In this document: in pieces, positions 24,113 through 36,278 of the stretch
Layout of the letters: each line of letters begins with the position of its first letter
Numbering within the stretch: the stretch's first letter is position 1
DNA from: Cheiracanthium punctorium
Lineage: Eukaryota; Arthropoda; Arachnida; Araneae; Cheiracanthiidae
Direction: 5' to 3'
NCBI GenBank assembly: GCA_038373885.1
Contig: JAWZYV010014440.1
Coordinates: forward strand, 529,001-593,000
Length of the DNA: 64,000 nt
Notes under the pieces: generated by a model
What the model was told of the DNA's origin: nothing
Seen by the model: the letters and a program-made list of their open reading frames with translations, nothing else
The model's database searches: none
Made by a program: the position numbers and the translations under genes

Positions 24113-25196
24113 AAAAGCTTTTAACAAGAACACTCAACAATAAACTGGTGTTAAAACGTAAAAAAAGGTGAAGAATTTGCAAAGTAGCACGCATAAAAAT
24201 AATACTTATCACTACGATCGCTTCGAGTAAAATAAAAGGTGTGCACATCTCCAGTCACAAAAACAGTTCCACTATAAATAAGTAGGAAATAGGAATAGAA
24301 CAATAAAAGAACAACGATATAAACAACACAGTTTTTTATAACAAGGAAGTATAACAAAACTATTTTTTTAAACATTTTATGAACTGTAGAACTTTCAACG
24401 TAAAGTTAAGTTCCTCCATAACGGTCTTATCTAAAGAGAGAAAAATTCAACGTCGTTGCAAGTTTCCATATTACTCTTCGAAAATAACCAGATGAACTAA
24501 CTCAACCACTCGGGGTTTCTTTTACGGCAGTCAAAAACGTGAAGGTATCAATTAAAACTGCCGTGAGATTCATAAACTCTGCCATAGACTTTACATCCTA
24601 TGCCATCCTAAATAGCTCTTTGAGATGACACACTTGGATATTTTCACAAGATTGAAAAAACTGAGCATTTAAAGGGGCGAAACGAAGATAGTGTAATGAA
24701 CACTGTTATTCTCAAATTTGTTACGCTAGTATGGATTAAAGTACAATATACCGTGATAATAAGTATTTCGTGAAATTAAAAGTATTTGTGTTATTCATCA
24801 ATTTTCAACGGGCTCGTCACAACTAACTAAACGATAAGTTAGCATGCATTAATATATTTAGCGGTAGCTCAATGACAGAGACTTCATAAACTTTTTTTTT
24901 TTTTTTCTGAACTGAAAGAAGATGGACCTTTTATATCACATGAAACTTTTGCACTGAAGTGTCTCTTTTATGTACAAATATCTTTTTATATGGACTGAAT
25001 TAAATTCTATAATTGCTAATTGAGATTATTTACGGCGGAATGTTTGTTATAACTTTTTAAGAAGGGTGGACTTTTTGTATCACCCAAAACTATCGTACTG
25101 ATAAGGATCATTTTTATGCATGTTACTTTAAAAATTCTTTAACTAATTTTACTTTTAACACTAGTTTATTGTTAAGTGCTCTTGTTAAAAGCTTTT
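24113..25196. repeat. Large inverted repeat (fold-back), ~130-bp arms
   Basis: 24113-24245 and 25061-25196 are inverse copies with scattered changes: both contain aaaagcttttaacaag, acaataaact-gtgttaaaa and gcataaaaat-at-cttatc. The ~800-base spacer is AT-rich and non-coding, and holds a further partial direct copy near 24915-24975. Related pieces lie at 25276-25490, 54705-54780 and 61240-61380. Confidence 0.65.
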
Positions 25197-25275
25197 AGAA
25201 TTGTGTTGCTTAGTAACCATTTGTACATCTAATATATATATTTTCAAAAGCTAAACGAACTAAACTTTTAACTGA

Positions 25276-25490
25276 AATAATTAAAACTTTATAAAATAAT
25301 ACACATAAAATCTACTTATCGCTCTGAGCACGCATTTCGGATGAAAAAATTACATCCTTCACCAGCAGTATTCCTGTCTGTGTATGGACTACTGCAAATG
25401 AAAGACGTATATTTTTCGTCCAAAATATGTGTTCAGAACTATAAGTATCTTTTATGTGTTATTTTAGAAAGTTTTAATTATTTCATCTTT
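25276..25490. repeat. Second fold-back of the same family
   Basis: About 25276-25350 and 25395-25490 are inverse copies around aattaaaactt-taaaata and acacataaaa-tacttat. It lies just downstream of the larger fold-back. Confidence 0.55.
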
Positions 25491-27900
25491 TAAACGACAG
25501 TTTCATTCGAGTGTTTTCTGTTAAACGTTTAGGTGTTTCAACAAACTATTTGTACAACTTTCAAAATTAAAGCGACTGCCACACGATTTAACTGAGTGAA
25601 ACTTGAAGATAATTTGCCTACGGATAATTATTCAGTCCACGTAAGAGTCTCTGTTTCTATGGAAATTCGATTCTCTCTTAAGCTATATCAGAAAGAATTT
25701 CATTGGTAGCGTATTTTAGAAACTCAGTTTCTGTGGCTGCAAACGATGATACTGACTCATTATATAAAGCACCAAAGATTTTCAAACTCAATTAAAAGGA
25801 TTTCGAAACATCTGATGGGATCCGAATTATCCTAGAGCCTCATTTAAAAGGACAAAATGAGTAATTTATGATGTCTGTTAATGATAAATATACTAGTATC
25901 TACGAGTGAAATAACAAGTATTAAATTGGTGTATTTTAGTTTTTTGTGGGATTAGTCTGTTACAAACTGAAAATTAAACAATTTTTTGAAGAACTTAGTT
26001 GAAGAATACACTTAATCCAGGCATGAAAATCCATTTTCCATTAGAAGAACCTTTAAAGTATTTCGCGTCTGTAAAAAGAAATAATATTTTTTTTTATATA
26101 AGATACAATTTTTATATAAAGAAATAATATATTTTCTTCAACATAAAAGCTGTAAACTATGGATAGTTTCATTTTGGAAGAAATATTTCTCATTAGGTGC
26201 ATTTGCTGTTTTAATACCAATGGATAAAAATTGTACATTAACCATATTTCAAAAATTGTTTTCATTTTTGTGCAAATGTTTGTTATAGATCGTGAACAAT
26301 GTTGAATTTTCTTGTCGTCTTGATGCAATTAATAGATTTTAAAGAATAACTCTAAAAATAAACAAATAAATATAATTACTGATGAAATTTCTGATCATAA
26401 ATTGTATAGATCTAGAAAAGTCGTTTTAAAACCGAATTTTTATTGCTAGATCATATCTTTTTTGACCAGAGATGATCATACTCAGCTCACTATCATAAAT
26501 TTACTCTGAATTCATTTTACAATTGATTAATTAGCTTTCTTCTGAAACGTACATCAATATCAATGATTGGACTATGCATTTTGTGAAAAATAATTTTATG
26601 GTTACTAAAAGAAAAACGAAATTTGAATATTAAAATTGTTATTGATTATTACGCGGATTTAAGAAAAAAAAAAGAACACATTCTTTTTAAATTAAGAGTG
26701 ATAGTGCTTTTATTTATATATTTATTTATATTTTAAACTGAATTTAGAACAATGTATTACTGCTAAGAATCTGATTCATTTATAAGCAAAATTAAACTGA
26801 AATCTAAGTTTTGTCCAGTGAAAAATAACTACAGTTATTTATGACATAGTTAAATTTTCATTAAACTAGGCAACGGTTGAAGTTCACTTACACAGAGACT
26901 TGCATAATATCTCCATTAACGTGGTTCTGTAGGACAAATTTATTCAGAGCAAACGACGATTTGCTGAATGAAATTTCTACAGCTTTTCCATTTCTATTTT
27001 GCTTTTCCCCCTCGTTTCATTTAAAATCAATTTGAATCCATAATAAATAAAGATCTACAAGTGCAAAAGTTCTTGGCACCTTACCAAAGGTCTTGACAAT
27101 TCTTGTGTCTGTGCATTTGGTCTTTTCTTTCTTTCTTTCTTTTAGTACAGTAATAGATGGCGTCAACGTAGTTCTAAAGAAAAGAGTTATGTTATTTTGT
27201 GGCGTGGAAAATTTATCGTAGTGATTTTTATTCTGTCACCCACATTGAATCAATTTGAAAACATTTCAAACTTTTTGACGGAGTATCAATAAAAGTAACG
27301 AAATAAATAAAAATATACAATGTTTTTGGTTTTGTAGTATGTGTGTACAATTTTTTACGTTGAATGAGCTGAAAAATCTAGATGTTCTGTATTGTCATGA
27401 ATTTTTTTTCTTTGTTTAAGTTTCTGTAATAATTTTCATAAGTGAAGTTCCAATTCTTTTTAGGACTTTTTTCTATTACTTAGTAAAATTTCTTATAAGG
27501 TTTGTTTTGTACAGTCAACGCTACCGTCAATAACATATATAACAGAGCAACTTACAGGTCAAAATATGTTTAGGTTTTTTTTTAAACAAGCCATTCTCCA
27601 GATTTAAGGAGGAAATACTTTTTGAAGAGCTTTTCATTAGAATAACTGTTCCGAATTCGCTTGTGAAATGGGATAAAATGCAGAAAACTCGAACTAAGTA
27701 ACAAAACAAACAATGCAAGAAAGACTACTACAGTATTCCGATAGTGATACATCGAATACTCTCAGAAAGCCCTTCATTTGGAAGTATTCCACCTTATAAA
27801 CATATAATCCTCAAATCATATACCCTAAGAAATGCACAAGACATTAGTTTTTGTTGATGATTATTAATTTGTAAGGTCTCACTAACTTAATTTGTAAGGT
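25491..27900. other. AT-rich, no gene recognised
   Basis: A short (TTTC)n tract is at about 27126-27143. No terminus or exon is seen. Confidence 0.45.
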
Positions 27901-27919
27901 TAATTAGCAAAATTTCAGT

Positions 27920-28750
27920 AAAAATATCTTAAAATACACTTGGTACTTTTTTAGGATTTTAATTTTTCAGGAAAAGTGAAATTTTTAATGAAGTTGCAAA
28001 AGTAAAAAATACAACTGTCAAACAAAGTAACACAAAGACTGAAACTAAGAATCTTAACGTATAACTTTTAAAAAGTCTACTTATTATACTTTGAACATTA
28101 CTCAGAAAAAAATATGTAGGAGAAGGAGGGGTACTTATGAAAAATTCAATTTTGAAAAAATCTTTAAATGATAGAGTTTCGCCGAAACCCTAGGCATTAA
28201 ATTTACAGTCTGTTACGAAAAATATCTACACATACACTTGGTATTTAGTTTTTTCAGGATTTCTGTAGCGATGGAAAAGTTAAATTACTGCAAATGCAAA
28301 AAATACGATGAATGTCAATGAAAGTAACACAGATACTGGAATTAAAAATTTAACGTATGACTTTTTAAAAGTCTACATCAGATATGGGCAACCTTTGAAA
28401 AGTTGTGGGCCAAACTTTAGGATGTTAGCGAAGACGCAGGCAAAACTTCTGGATCATAGCGAAGTGGCGGACCGTATAATTGGGATTTATATGGGATATT
28501 GAATGGTTTATACAGAGTTTTCAAATGTTCTGCGGGCCGGATGAAAAGCGTGGCGGGCCGCATCCTGCCGCGGACCGACGGTTGCCCATGTGTGGTCTAC
28601 ATATTTTAAGTTTGAACATTTCTAGGAAAAATATATGTAGGGGGGGTGGTAATTATGAACACACGATAATTATGAGCAATTCGATTTTGGAACTAATCTT
28701 TAAATGATAAAGTTTTGCCGAAACCCTAGACATGAAATTTACAGTGCGTT
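27920..28750 (+). repeat. Tandem duplication of a ~290-bp unit, second copy interrupted
   Basis: The unit at about 27920-28205 is repeated from about 28225 to 28740. Shared words in order include acttggta-tt-ag, gaagttgcaaa/tactgcaaatgcaaa, aaagtaacac, ttaacgtat-actttt, aaaagtctac, gaacattnct, aaatatatgtagg and gccgaaaccctag. The second copy is longer by the 216-bp hAT MITE plus its target duplication. Confidence 0.8.
28379..28594. mobile_element. hAT MITE with perfect 8-bp target duplication
   Basis: The 216-bp unit is flanked by GTCTACAT at 28371-28378 and 28595-28602. The terminal inverted repeats are CAGATATGGGCAACC and, inverted from the right, CACACATGGGCAACC. The right half carries gcgggcc/gcggacc words typical of this hAT style. 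There is no coding content. The 8-bp duplication and CA-TGGGCAACC ends fit hAT. Confidence 0.9.
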
Positions 28751-28827
28751 TTTCGTTTTTTCATTATAAGTATCTTATATAATCAATTTTAAAGTATTTT
28801 TAAGTATTTTATTAATTTGTTTTGTGT

Positions 28828-29056
28828 TATGGTAAGCCTACACGAGGGACATCTGCCCACAGGTAGGGGTTTATTTGTCAGAGATCATTTTAAAGGGTTC
28901 TAACGGGAAATTGGGTTAAAAAAAACGGGAAAGGGTTCTAAAGGGTTCATATGACATCTGGAGAAAGCAGACCAAAACTCCGGAACGTTGGATCGACAGC
29001 TGCTCGATAGGCCCGAACGCAAGACCGACTTATCCTCTAGGCTAAGCCATGGTGGG
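28828..29056 (+). repeat. Dispersed repeat, copy 1
   Basis: It shares in order, with 40195-40421, the words gtaagcctacac, catctgcc, aaagggttcta, acatctggagaaa, ccaaaactcc, gatcgacagc, cccgaac and atggtgggg. The ~230-bp length suggests a SINE or MITE family; the class is undetermined. Confidence 0.65.
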
Positions 29057-29282
29057 GCCTTTAAGTAGGTTTAAAGCAGCAACAATTGTGATACTAATTG
29101 CATGCCAAAATTTTGAATACATGGATTTGGCAGTTCAGTACTGAAAGTTAATTCACGAAGTCTGTAAAAATTGTGTTCTGTAGATGTTTACTTTTAGTTT
29201 TCGACATTTATTTTTGCTTCAACAAATCTTGTAATGTGTAACTATCAAGAAAAATCAAAGTAGTCATAATTACCCAACTAAT

Positions 29283-29326
29283 TATGACCATTAGTCACTA
29301 GTCATAAGTAGTGACTAATGGTCATA
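29283..29326. repeat. Perfect 18-bp inverted repeat
   Basis: Arms 29283-29300 and 29309-29326 (tatgaccattagtcacta and its exact complement) enclose an 8-base loop. Confidence 0.9.
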
Positions 29327-29329
29327 GTT

Positions 29330-31115
29330 TTAATTGTGATTTTTAAAGGTCTCTCTCAAAGTTACCTTCTAAGTTCGTGAAACAACTATTTTCCTGTTAG
29401 AAAAAATAAAGTTAAAAATACACGATGTTGAAAAATGTACAAAGTGATCATTACTATCCCTTCTTATCCTGTAATTTATTAGCATAATTTAATTCACGTA
29501 GTTTTACTTGAAATATAGGATCTGTCCCGAATGTAAACTGATCCTTCAAACAAGTGTCGCAAAGTTGTCCCACGTCCCCTTTCATCATGTTATGATGAAT
29601 GTCCATGCATTATTCATAACTTTTGCAATTCATTATAATACTTAGGGATTTACATGTCATGTAATGGTTCTTCAGTACTTTAAGACTCAGTAATACCATT
29701 ATAAAATAAATTTATTTAGCCTGAGAAACTTCAACGCGCAAGCGTACGTGAATGAAAAAAATCATTTATTTTAAAAGATTTAAAACGTGGTCTTGAGATA
29801 TCATTTTTTATATAACTGATCTGGTATTGAAATGTATGGGTCTTTTAAAATACAGGTTGTGTAAAATTTTAAGCATTTCTTATGTGCTTGGGATATGAGT
29901 TTTGGAAAACTTCGCACTCGCTTATTATAATTTTGCAGAAACTTTAAAGCATTAGCATTCTTAACTAAGCTCATGCGCATTTTCATGCCTAAACTTAGTT
30001 AAAAATGATAATACGTATTTAAATCTGAGCAGAATTGCAGAAGAGAAAATTTCTAAAATTTCTATGCTAGAATAAATTATGTAGCTGTCCTAACATGAAA
30101 GGTTTTTATCAAGTTTTTTCCAGAAAGTTTTAATTAGAAAAGATGATGACTTTAAAATGGAGTGTGTTATAAAGTTAGTTCCATTTAGAAATTTCATACG
30201 AAATAAAAAAAAAAGTATTTTAATAGTCAGGACAAGTTTTTGTTCATTTTATTGACGAAATGACCACGAATGTAATATGCTTTAAAACTTTTTTTTTTTT
30301 TTTTTTTTTGAACAAATGACTGTTTGGAAAAAAATCATCTTTGTGCGATTCTGGGATCGACATTGTTTAGAATTTTAACATTTTAAAAAAATCGTTTTAG
30401 AAACTTCTTAAAAAAATTCTAGGAACAATTAAATAAGCAGATTATTTGAATAATATTTAGGATTTTCCCTTCTTTTATGTCACTTAGTATTCCTTTTTTT
30501 TTTCTTTAGATCAACATTATTTAGTCTATCAACAGGAAAAGCCGCTATATAATAGCTCTTAGTTATGTAACACAAATTAAAGTATTTTGATATATAATAT
30601 AAAAGCATAATTAAGGTAATTTTTCAGAAAAATTTAGAAGTATTTAAATTTGTTTTAATCTTACGAGGATGAAATATATATTTATATCTATATCTATATC
30701 TATCTATCTATGTATCTATCTATATCCATATATATATTTATGATTTATACATAATGTTATACAGACAAACTTTCACTAAACTGTATAGGACTAGTCCAAA
30801 AAACAGACGTAAGAGGTTTTCGCCCCTAAATATTGATCATCGACATTGAAGAGTAACGTAAAAAAAAGGTACTTAATTTTATGGCATCGAATAAAGTTTT
30901 CGGTTGATTGAATCTAAATAAATACAAAATTAAAATTTTATACGACCCCACAAAAAACAAATCCCGATTAATAAAACGTGCCCTATACATTAATTAAGTA
31001 ATGTAAACAGCTTACTCAGTGTAGTTAAGCCTTTTACCATAAAAAACTCACAGATGTTTAAGCAAAGCTGGTAAGGGACTATAAAATACCAATAACCGAT
31101 AAAGTATTATGTATT
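29330..31115. other. AT-rich, no gene; microsatellite
   Basis: Contains a (TATC)n/(TA)n-type tract at about 30680-30740 and a poly(T) run at 30290-30309. No coding or RNA feature was seen. Confidence 0.45.
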
Positions 31116-31194
31116 TACTAGCAACATGGCCCGGTGTTGCCCGTGCAATGAATGAGAAATGCCATTTACCTTAAATATAGATTGTTAAGGGAAG

Positions 31195-31800
31195 GAATGT
31201 GAATCCTCCCGCTGGAATGATAAGAAAAGGACATGGAATTTCCCGCTGCAACCAAAAAGAAAAAAAAAATGAACACGGCACCTAATAGAATACAGAGGTT
31301 GTCAGGAATTGGACTTGGCTAGGCTGGAATGTGAATCCTCCGGCTGCAATGATAAAAAAAAAGGACATGAGACTTCCCGCTGCAATGATTAAAAAAAAGG
31401 GACATGGGTCTTCCCGCTGCAAAATAGAAAAAAAAAAAGAACAAAGCACCCGATGGCGTAGAGGCTACCGGGAACTGGACGTGGCTAGATTTCTCCTCTT
31501 CTACCTGTCTGTGTTCTAACAGTCATTTATTGCTAATACCTACGCAACTCATAAAAAAATAGAGCCCAATCGTCAGTATGAAATTGTAAAAGGAAAGAAT
31601 GTGAATCCTCCCACTGCAGTGATAAAAAAGAGACATGGGACTTCCCACTGCAACGAAAAAGAAATGAACATGGCATCTGTTGCCGTACAGAGGTTACCGG
31701 AAATTGGACGTCGGTAGGCTGGAATGAGAATCCTCCCGCTGCAGTGATAAAAAAAGACATGGGATTTCCCGCTGCAAAGAGGAAAAAAAATGAACACAGG
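31195..31800 (+). repeat. Composite minisatellite inside the Helitron
   Basis: The phrase gaatcctcc-gctg-aatgat recurs at about 31201, 31331, 31602 and 31728. The phrase gacatggga-ttcccgctgca recurs between, with longer phrases (aatgaacac-gca, tacagaggtt, ggaattggac) at about 127-135-base and 270-base intervals. Two levels of periodicity are visible: a ~45-50-base subunit and a ~130-base higher unit. Small open frames here are repeat by-products. Confidence 0.75.
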
Positions 31801-32324
31801 GCTTGCCAATGATCCGAGTTACCGAGAATTTGACGTGGCTAGGCTTCTTCCTTTCTACCTATCTGAGTTCTAATATGTAGTCTTTTATCACTAATGCATA
31901 CGCACCAACGTAAAAAAAATAAACAGTTTCCAGTCATCAATATAATAACCAGTCTGCCTGAATTTCGCGTAGTGGCGGCGCGAAGGGGATCCCCATCTCT
32001 CTCCCGTCAATCTCCACTAGGCGACCATATTTCTATATGAGTATTTTGGGGACAAATCAAGTGGCTAATTTTGTGATAATTTTTCATGAAACTTTGTACA
32101 CCCTCTAAAAAAAGTATTCCAGTGCAAGAAAAATTTCGTACGTAAATTTCATATTTAAAACATGATTCTTCATGAAAAGTGATTAATCATTAACAAAACT
32201 GAAATAGGAAATTTGGCTCATAGTCGAATAGTTTATTGAATGTCTGTACACGCTATACACACACACATTGATAAAAAGAAATTGCAGAAGGTTGGAATTT
32301 CAAGACTCTTGGGGGGAATATGTA

Positions 32325-32450
32325 CCTCTTTAGTTTTATTTAAAAAAAAATAAATGATTTATCTCCGGGGTAAAAAATCTAAAAATTCGTTTGTTTTATT
32401 TAAAAAAAATTAAATGATTTATCTCGGGGGGGGAGGGAATGTAAAAATTC
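32325..32450 (+). repeat. ~66-bp tandem duplication
   Basis: gttttatttaaaaaaaa followed by taaatgatttatctc and a G run occurs twice, at about 32333 and 32391. It is inside the Helitron. Confidence 0.8.
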
Positions 32451-33599
32451 GTATTTCCTAATGGAGCGCTCTCCTCTCTCTTCACTCCGCTCCCCTTCCC
32501 CACCCCCTTGTCTCTCCTTTGCTCGCCTGACGTCAGAAGAACGACCTTGAAAATGAACAACGGAGTGGGGAAAGTTAGGTACCTTCGCTCCGTTGCTTGC
32601 ATTCTGGAGAACATTTTAATATGTGACTTTTCAGAAAAAATAATCATATAAAAAAATCTAATAAACATTTCCGCACGGTTCGAAATTTAAAAGAGGGAGA
32701 AATAAATGTTCAATCAGCGGTAAAAAGATGGAAATTTTTTGCCCATTAGGTTTTTCGATGCGACAGTTTAAAAATAGCATATTTTTAAAAGCAGTACATT
32801 TTCTTCGAAACAGGATTTCCTTTAAAAAATTCCCAAAAATCGGCAAATGTAAGTACGATTTTGTAACAAATTTTATTTGAAAAAGAGAACTCTGTAGTTT
32901 CCGATGATATAAAAAATATAGTATTCGGACGGAAATTTAGCTCGCGATAACATAAAATGCGAGAAGAATGGCCAAAAACCTTACAAAACATAAAATAACC
33001 CAAAAACTATTAATCCGATTAATTTCATTTTTACGGCATTAGCTTTCTCTTGTCCTATATAGTCAGTGTGCCAAATTTGGTCCAGATCCGTCTAAATGTC
33101 TGGACGTGTATAGCGAACAAACAAACAAACAAACAAACTCTTCTCTTTTATATATATAGAAGATGAAATCATTGTTTTATTTCGTAATTTGTATACAGCC
33201 CTAAAACGAGATCTTCTGGTGTGATTATTTTTTCTTCGAGAGCCAGTGAAAAATGGTTTAAGTCAACACATATTTATTTTCATGTCTCAGAGTCTTTATG
33301 ATGAAAGACTAAGATTTTTGTACATTACCTACTTAATTCATAAGACACATTTTAATAATTGGGAATTGTTTGTATGGGGGACGCATGCAAATTTAAATTT
33401 TTTATTTAATCAGGTTTAATCTCAGGAAAATTTTTGATTTATATCATAAAATTCTGTATCCTTTTTTACGCAACTTTCAAATTTATTGCATATGTCTATA
33501 ATCAATATTTAATAAATAAAAGTCTTGATTAGAGTTTTCGGGAAATCCTAAATAGTCCAAATGTAAAGAGCTATGTTTCGTAATTTTGACCAAAATATA

Positions 33600-34283
33600 C
33601 AGGGTAGTCCTTGACACATTTCAAAAATTCAGAGAAAAGCAACAAATTGTTGTATGAATATGCGGTTCGCACAATAATGTTACACAGAATCAATAATTTA
33701 TTTTTCCATCTTTAAACAAATTACTTCCAAAGTGTGTTCATAGATGACGCTGCATCTCCAGTTTTCAGCAATGAGAGCCAATATAGATTTTTCGTGAGTT
33801 TCAAACAGCATTGACGGTGCGGGAATATTTACTCTAGCTATGGTGACTGCAGGAGAGAAAGCGCATTGCCTAGACTGATATTTCGAATCAAAATCCGTAA
33901 CTACAGAGAAAGTTACGTTACGTGTTTAAGAAAAACCGCAGTCCATCCTACTTAGAACATGATGAACTTGAGTACCGTTTAGATGTGGTTCGAGCAAAAA
34001 AATGTGCACGCATTGGACTCTGCTAATGAAAAGTATTGCTTTATGCTTAAAAAAATGATTAAACATCTTACATTACGTTTGTTTTTCTTACTGTGACGGT
34101 ACAGCGCCACATATGAACACAATTTGGAAGCATTTTTCTTTTTTCTTTTTTTTTTTTTTTTTTACAATGTCCAAAAAAATTCGCGAACCTGAGAAGTATT
34201 ATTGTGCAAACTGCATATTTATACAACAATTTGTTGCTTTTTATGAATTTTTTAAATGTGCCAAGGATTTTTCGGACACCCTG
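33600..34283 (+). mobile_element. Mariner-type element with ~90-bp TIRs
   Basis: TA flanks at 33598-33599 and 34284-34285. Ends are CAGGGTAGTCCTTGACACAT and, inverted from the right, CAGGGTGTCCG with a further ccttggcacat. The arms share gcaacaaattgttgtat, atatgc-gtt-gcacaataat. The unit is 684 bp. The middle holds a transposase N-terminal relic (33839-33960). Confidence 0.8.
33839..33960 (+). pseudogene. Transposase N-terminal relic in the mariner-type element
   Basis: An ATG at 33839 reads MVTAGEKAHCLD, a stop, then YFESKSVTTEKVTLRV, a stop, and EKPQS. The pattern (start, E-K-A-x-C, then S-V-T-T followed by an arginine/valine-rich stretch and a P near position 40) resembles the N-terminal helix-turn-helix region of an arthropod mariner-like transposase family. 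Two in-frame stops and loss of the catalytic part show it is dead. The family call is by pattern only. Confidence 0.5.
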
Positions 34284-34285
34284 TA

Positions 34286-35015
34286 TTTTAGTTGTATGTA
34301 AGTGCAGTAACATGAACGTTTATTTACATTATTAGAAAAGGAAGTATATATGTGTTGCTGCAACTGCAAATGTAAAGGCTGAATAAGGACTATTCAGATG
34401 CAAATATTTTTTTTTTTTTTTAAGAAAAAGGTTACATGATCATGGACATAAAAAAACTCATTATGACACGTTTCGACAATGTAGATCTTCCTTGAATACA
34501 CTCAAGTACAGAATGCAAATATAATTCCCCATACTTTTCTTTGTGAATATCCCGATTCTTGGCTCATCTTCAAAGATTCCATTAGTGTCAGGCTAATAGC
34601 TTTCTGTTCTGAATGCCGAGCTTCCGATCCCCTCATGCATTTCAATGCTTTCGAATGCATTTTCGCAACAGTTTTATCTATGTACTGGCACGTGCAGGAA
34701 GATTCCTTTGTATATTGACTTTAGTACTCTCCGGCTTTTCTCTCTCGCCGTGTAAACGCGTTAATGCATACTTCCAGCTAAAAACGTAAAGACATTTTGC
34801 TTAGCCGAATGCAGCTTTTATCTCGTGTGGTAAGAACTCTGTTTGGAGTGAAATTAGCCATTGGTTTTAAGCAGTGTTAAGATGAGGTATGCGTCATGTA
34901 AAGTGTGTGTGCGAGACGGATGGCGAGCTCATATATCGTTAGTAAAGACAAACACACATACAAAAGGGTCGATAAGACAAGAAAAAAGAAAAAGGTAAGT
35001 TCAAGGTGTCCATAA
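34286..35015. other. No gene recognised
   Basis: Mixed composition with a T run at 34405-34419. No open frame or terminus stands out. Confidence 0.4.
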
Positions 35016-35019
35016 TTAA

Positions 35020-35776
35020 GAGAACACTCGGCAGAAATCATTTTTCTAATGAAATCCTTTGTCATCCCATTAACTTCAGAATAGTGAGAGATATACTCAT
35101 AAAAGTGGGGGTCTTAGTAACGATGCTATTCACTACAGATTGAATCAATTTACAGAGCCGCCTGGCGGCTGAATTCGGAGTTAGCTTTCTTGATAATATA
35201 CGGGATATGAAATACGGGGAAAAGGCCATTTGCAAAACTTCATCATCCTCGATTTAGCAAGAAAAGATACTTTGCGTACATTAATGTTAAAAATAGAAGA
35301 CACGTTAAAACATATTACTGATGCTTGTGTCAGCTCGTTATTTTCCATGTTGTACGATGCACAGCAGGTATGGCAGACAGAGTGCAAATGTGCATTGTTG
35401 CTGACGGAAAACACTGGTGTATGAAGGATAAATGAACCTAATGTCAGGCAAGTGCAGCTTTGGAAAATTCAACCAAATGTGCAATTTATACCTTTTTTTG
35501 GTAGTATTATTATGCGCATTAAGACGTACTAATGCGCGAATTAAGATATCTTTTCTTACTTAACAGAAGATGATGAAAAGCTTTTTTCTTTCGTACCTCG
35601 TAACGGTTTCGAGATAAGAATGCTAACTGCAAATTTAGCTTCCAGGTGGCGCTTTAAGCGGTTTCATTGTGTAGCGCATAGTTGCTTTAATATACCTAGA
35701 CTCCACTTTTATGATTATAGCTATCGCTGTTCTGTTAGTTAATGGGGCGATAAAGGACTTATGCAAGCTCACTCTG
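35020..35776. mobile_element. Long-TIR mariner-type MITE, copy 2 (uninterrupted)
   Basis: Same family as 22171-23416. The left arm (about 35060-35200) and right arm (about 35625-35776) are inverse copies: tccttt-tc-ccccattaac, cagaa-ag, tcataaaagtgg-gtct and gagttagc. The right end is CTCACTCTG followed by TA (35777-35778). The left terminus is uncertain, perhaps near 35003-35020. The interior retains TTAATG at 35281, the site occupied by a piggyBac-type MITE in copy 1. Confidence 0.7.
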
Positions 35777-35778
35777 TA

Positions 35779-36276
35779 CAGGCTGTCCACCGGTGTCAGA
35801 AAGCAAAAGTAGTAGCATTAGTAGCCTCACCGACATAAAAAAAAACTCGCCAGTTTAGAAGTTATTTTCTTAATTCAAGTTGACAAAATAGTAGAGTTTT
35901 CGAATGATCTTGTAGTTAAGATTAAACATACGCTTCATAACATTTGGCTTCATTTCAGAAGGAATGAATAAAATGATAAATTAAAAAACTTCGTACATTT
36001 TAAAACAGAGTATATATAGCACATTTTTTTTTACAGCACGATTAAAACAAACAGATTAGAATGTCTGATGAACGACCAATCGCAACTTTGGAAAGAAAAG
36101 GGAGTCTACAAAAACAGAAATCTGATTTTCAAATTAGTTTCCTGGAGTAAGGTACAAGTAGCCAAAAACTTAAAACTAGTACGAAAATGACATTTTTATT
36201 TTAAAAATGTCACCAAGTCTAATTATGTTTAAATTAGTAGCACAAGTCGTCTTTTTAGTCGCCAGTGGACACCCTG
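35779..36276. mobile_element. Mariner-type MITE
   Basis: TA flanks at 35777-35778 and 36277-36278. Ends are CAGGCTGTCCACCGGTG and, inverted from the right, CAGGGTGTCCACTGGCG, 14 of 17 identical. The unit is 498 bp, AT-rich and non-coding. Its left TA is also the right flanking TA of the preceding MITE. Confidence 0.8.
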
Positions 36277-36278
36277 TA

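Larger units (their letters stand above)
31118..33163 (-). mobile_element. Non-autonomous Helitron, minus strand
   Basis: Read on the minus strand, the 5' end starts TC after an A near 33163, followed by TATATATATAAAAGAGAAG and a GTTTGTTTGTTTG run, then ctggaccaaatttggcacac, a common arthropod Helitron 5' arrangement. The 3' end at 31118 is CTAG followed by T. It is preceded by a hairpin (gcacgg and ccgggc around caaca, one mismatch) about 10 bases upstream. The length is about 2045 bp. No Rep or helicase coding remains; the interior holds a minisatellite and a duplicated tract. Insertion between A and T with no target duplication fits Helitrons. Confidence 0.8.

Noticed and set aside
31533..31809. 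Overlapping ~75-codon frames
   Set aside because: Both lie in the Helitron minisatellite and reflect tandem repetition.
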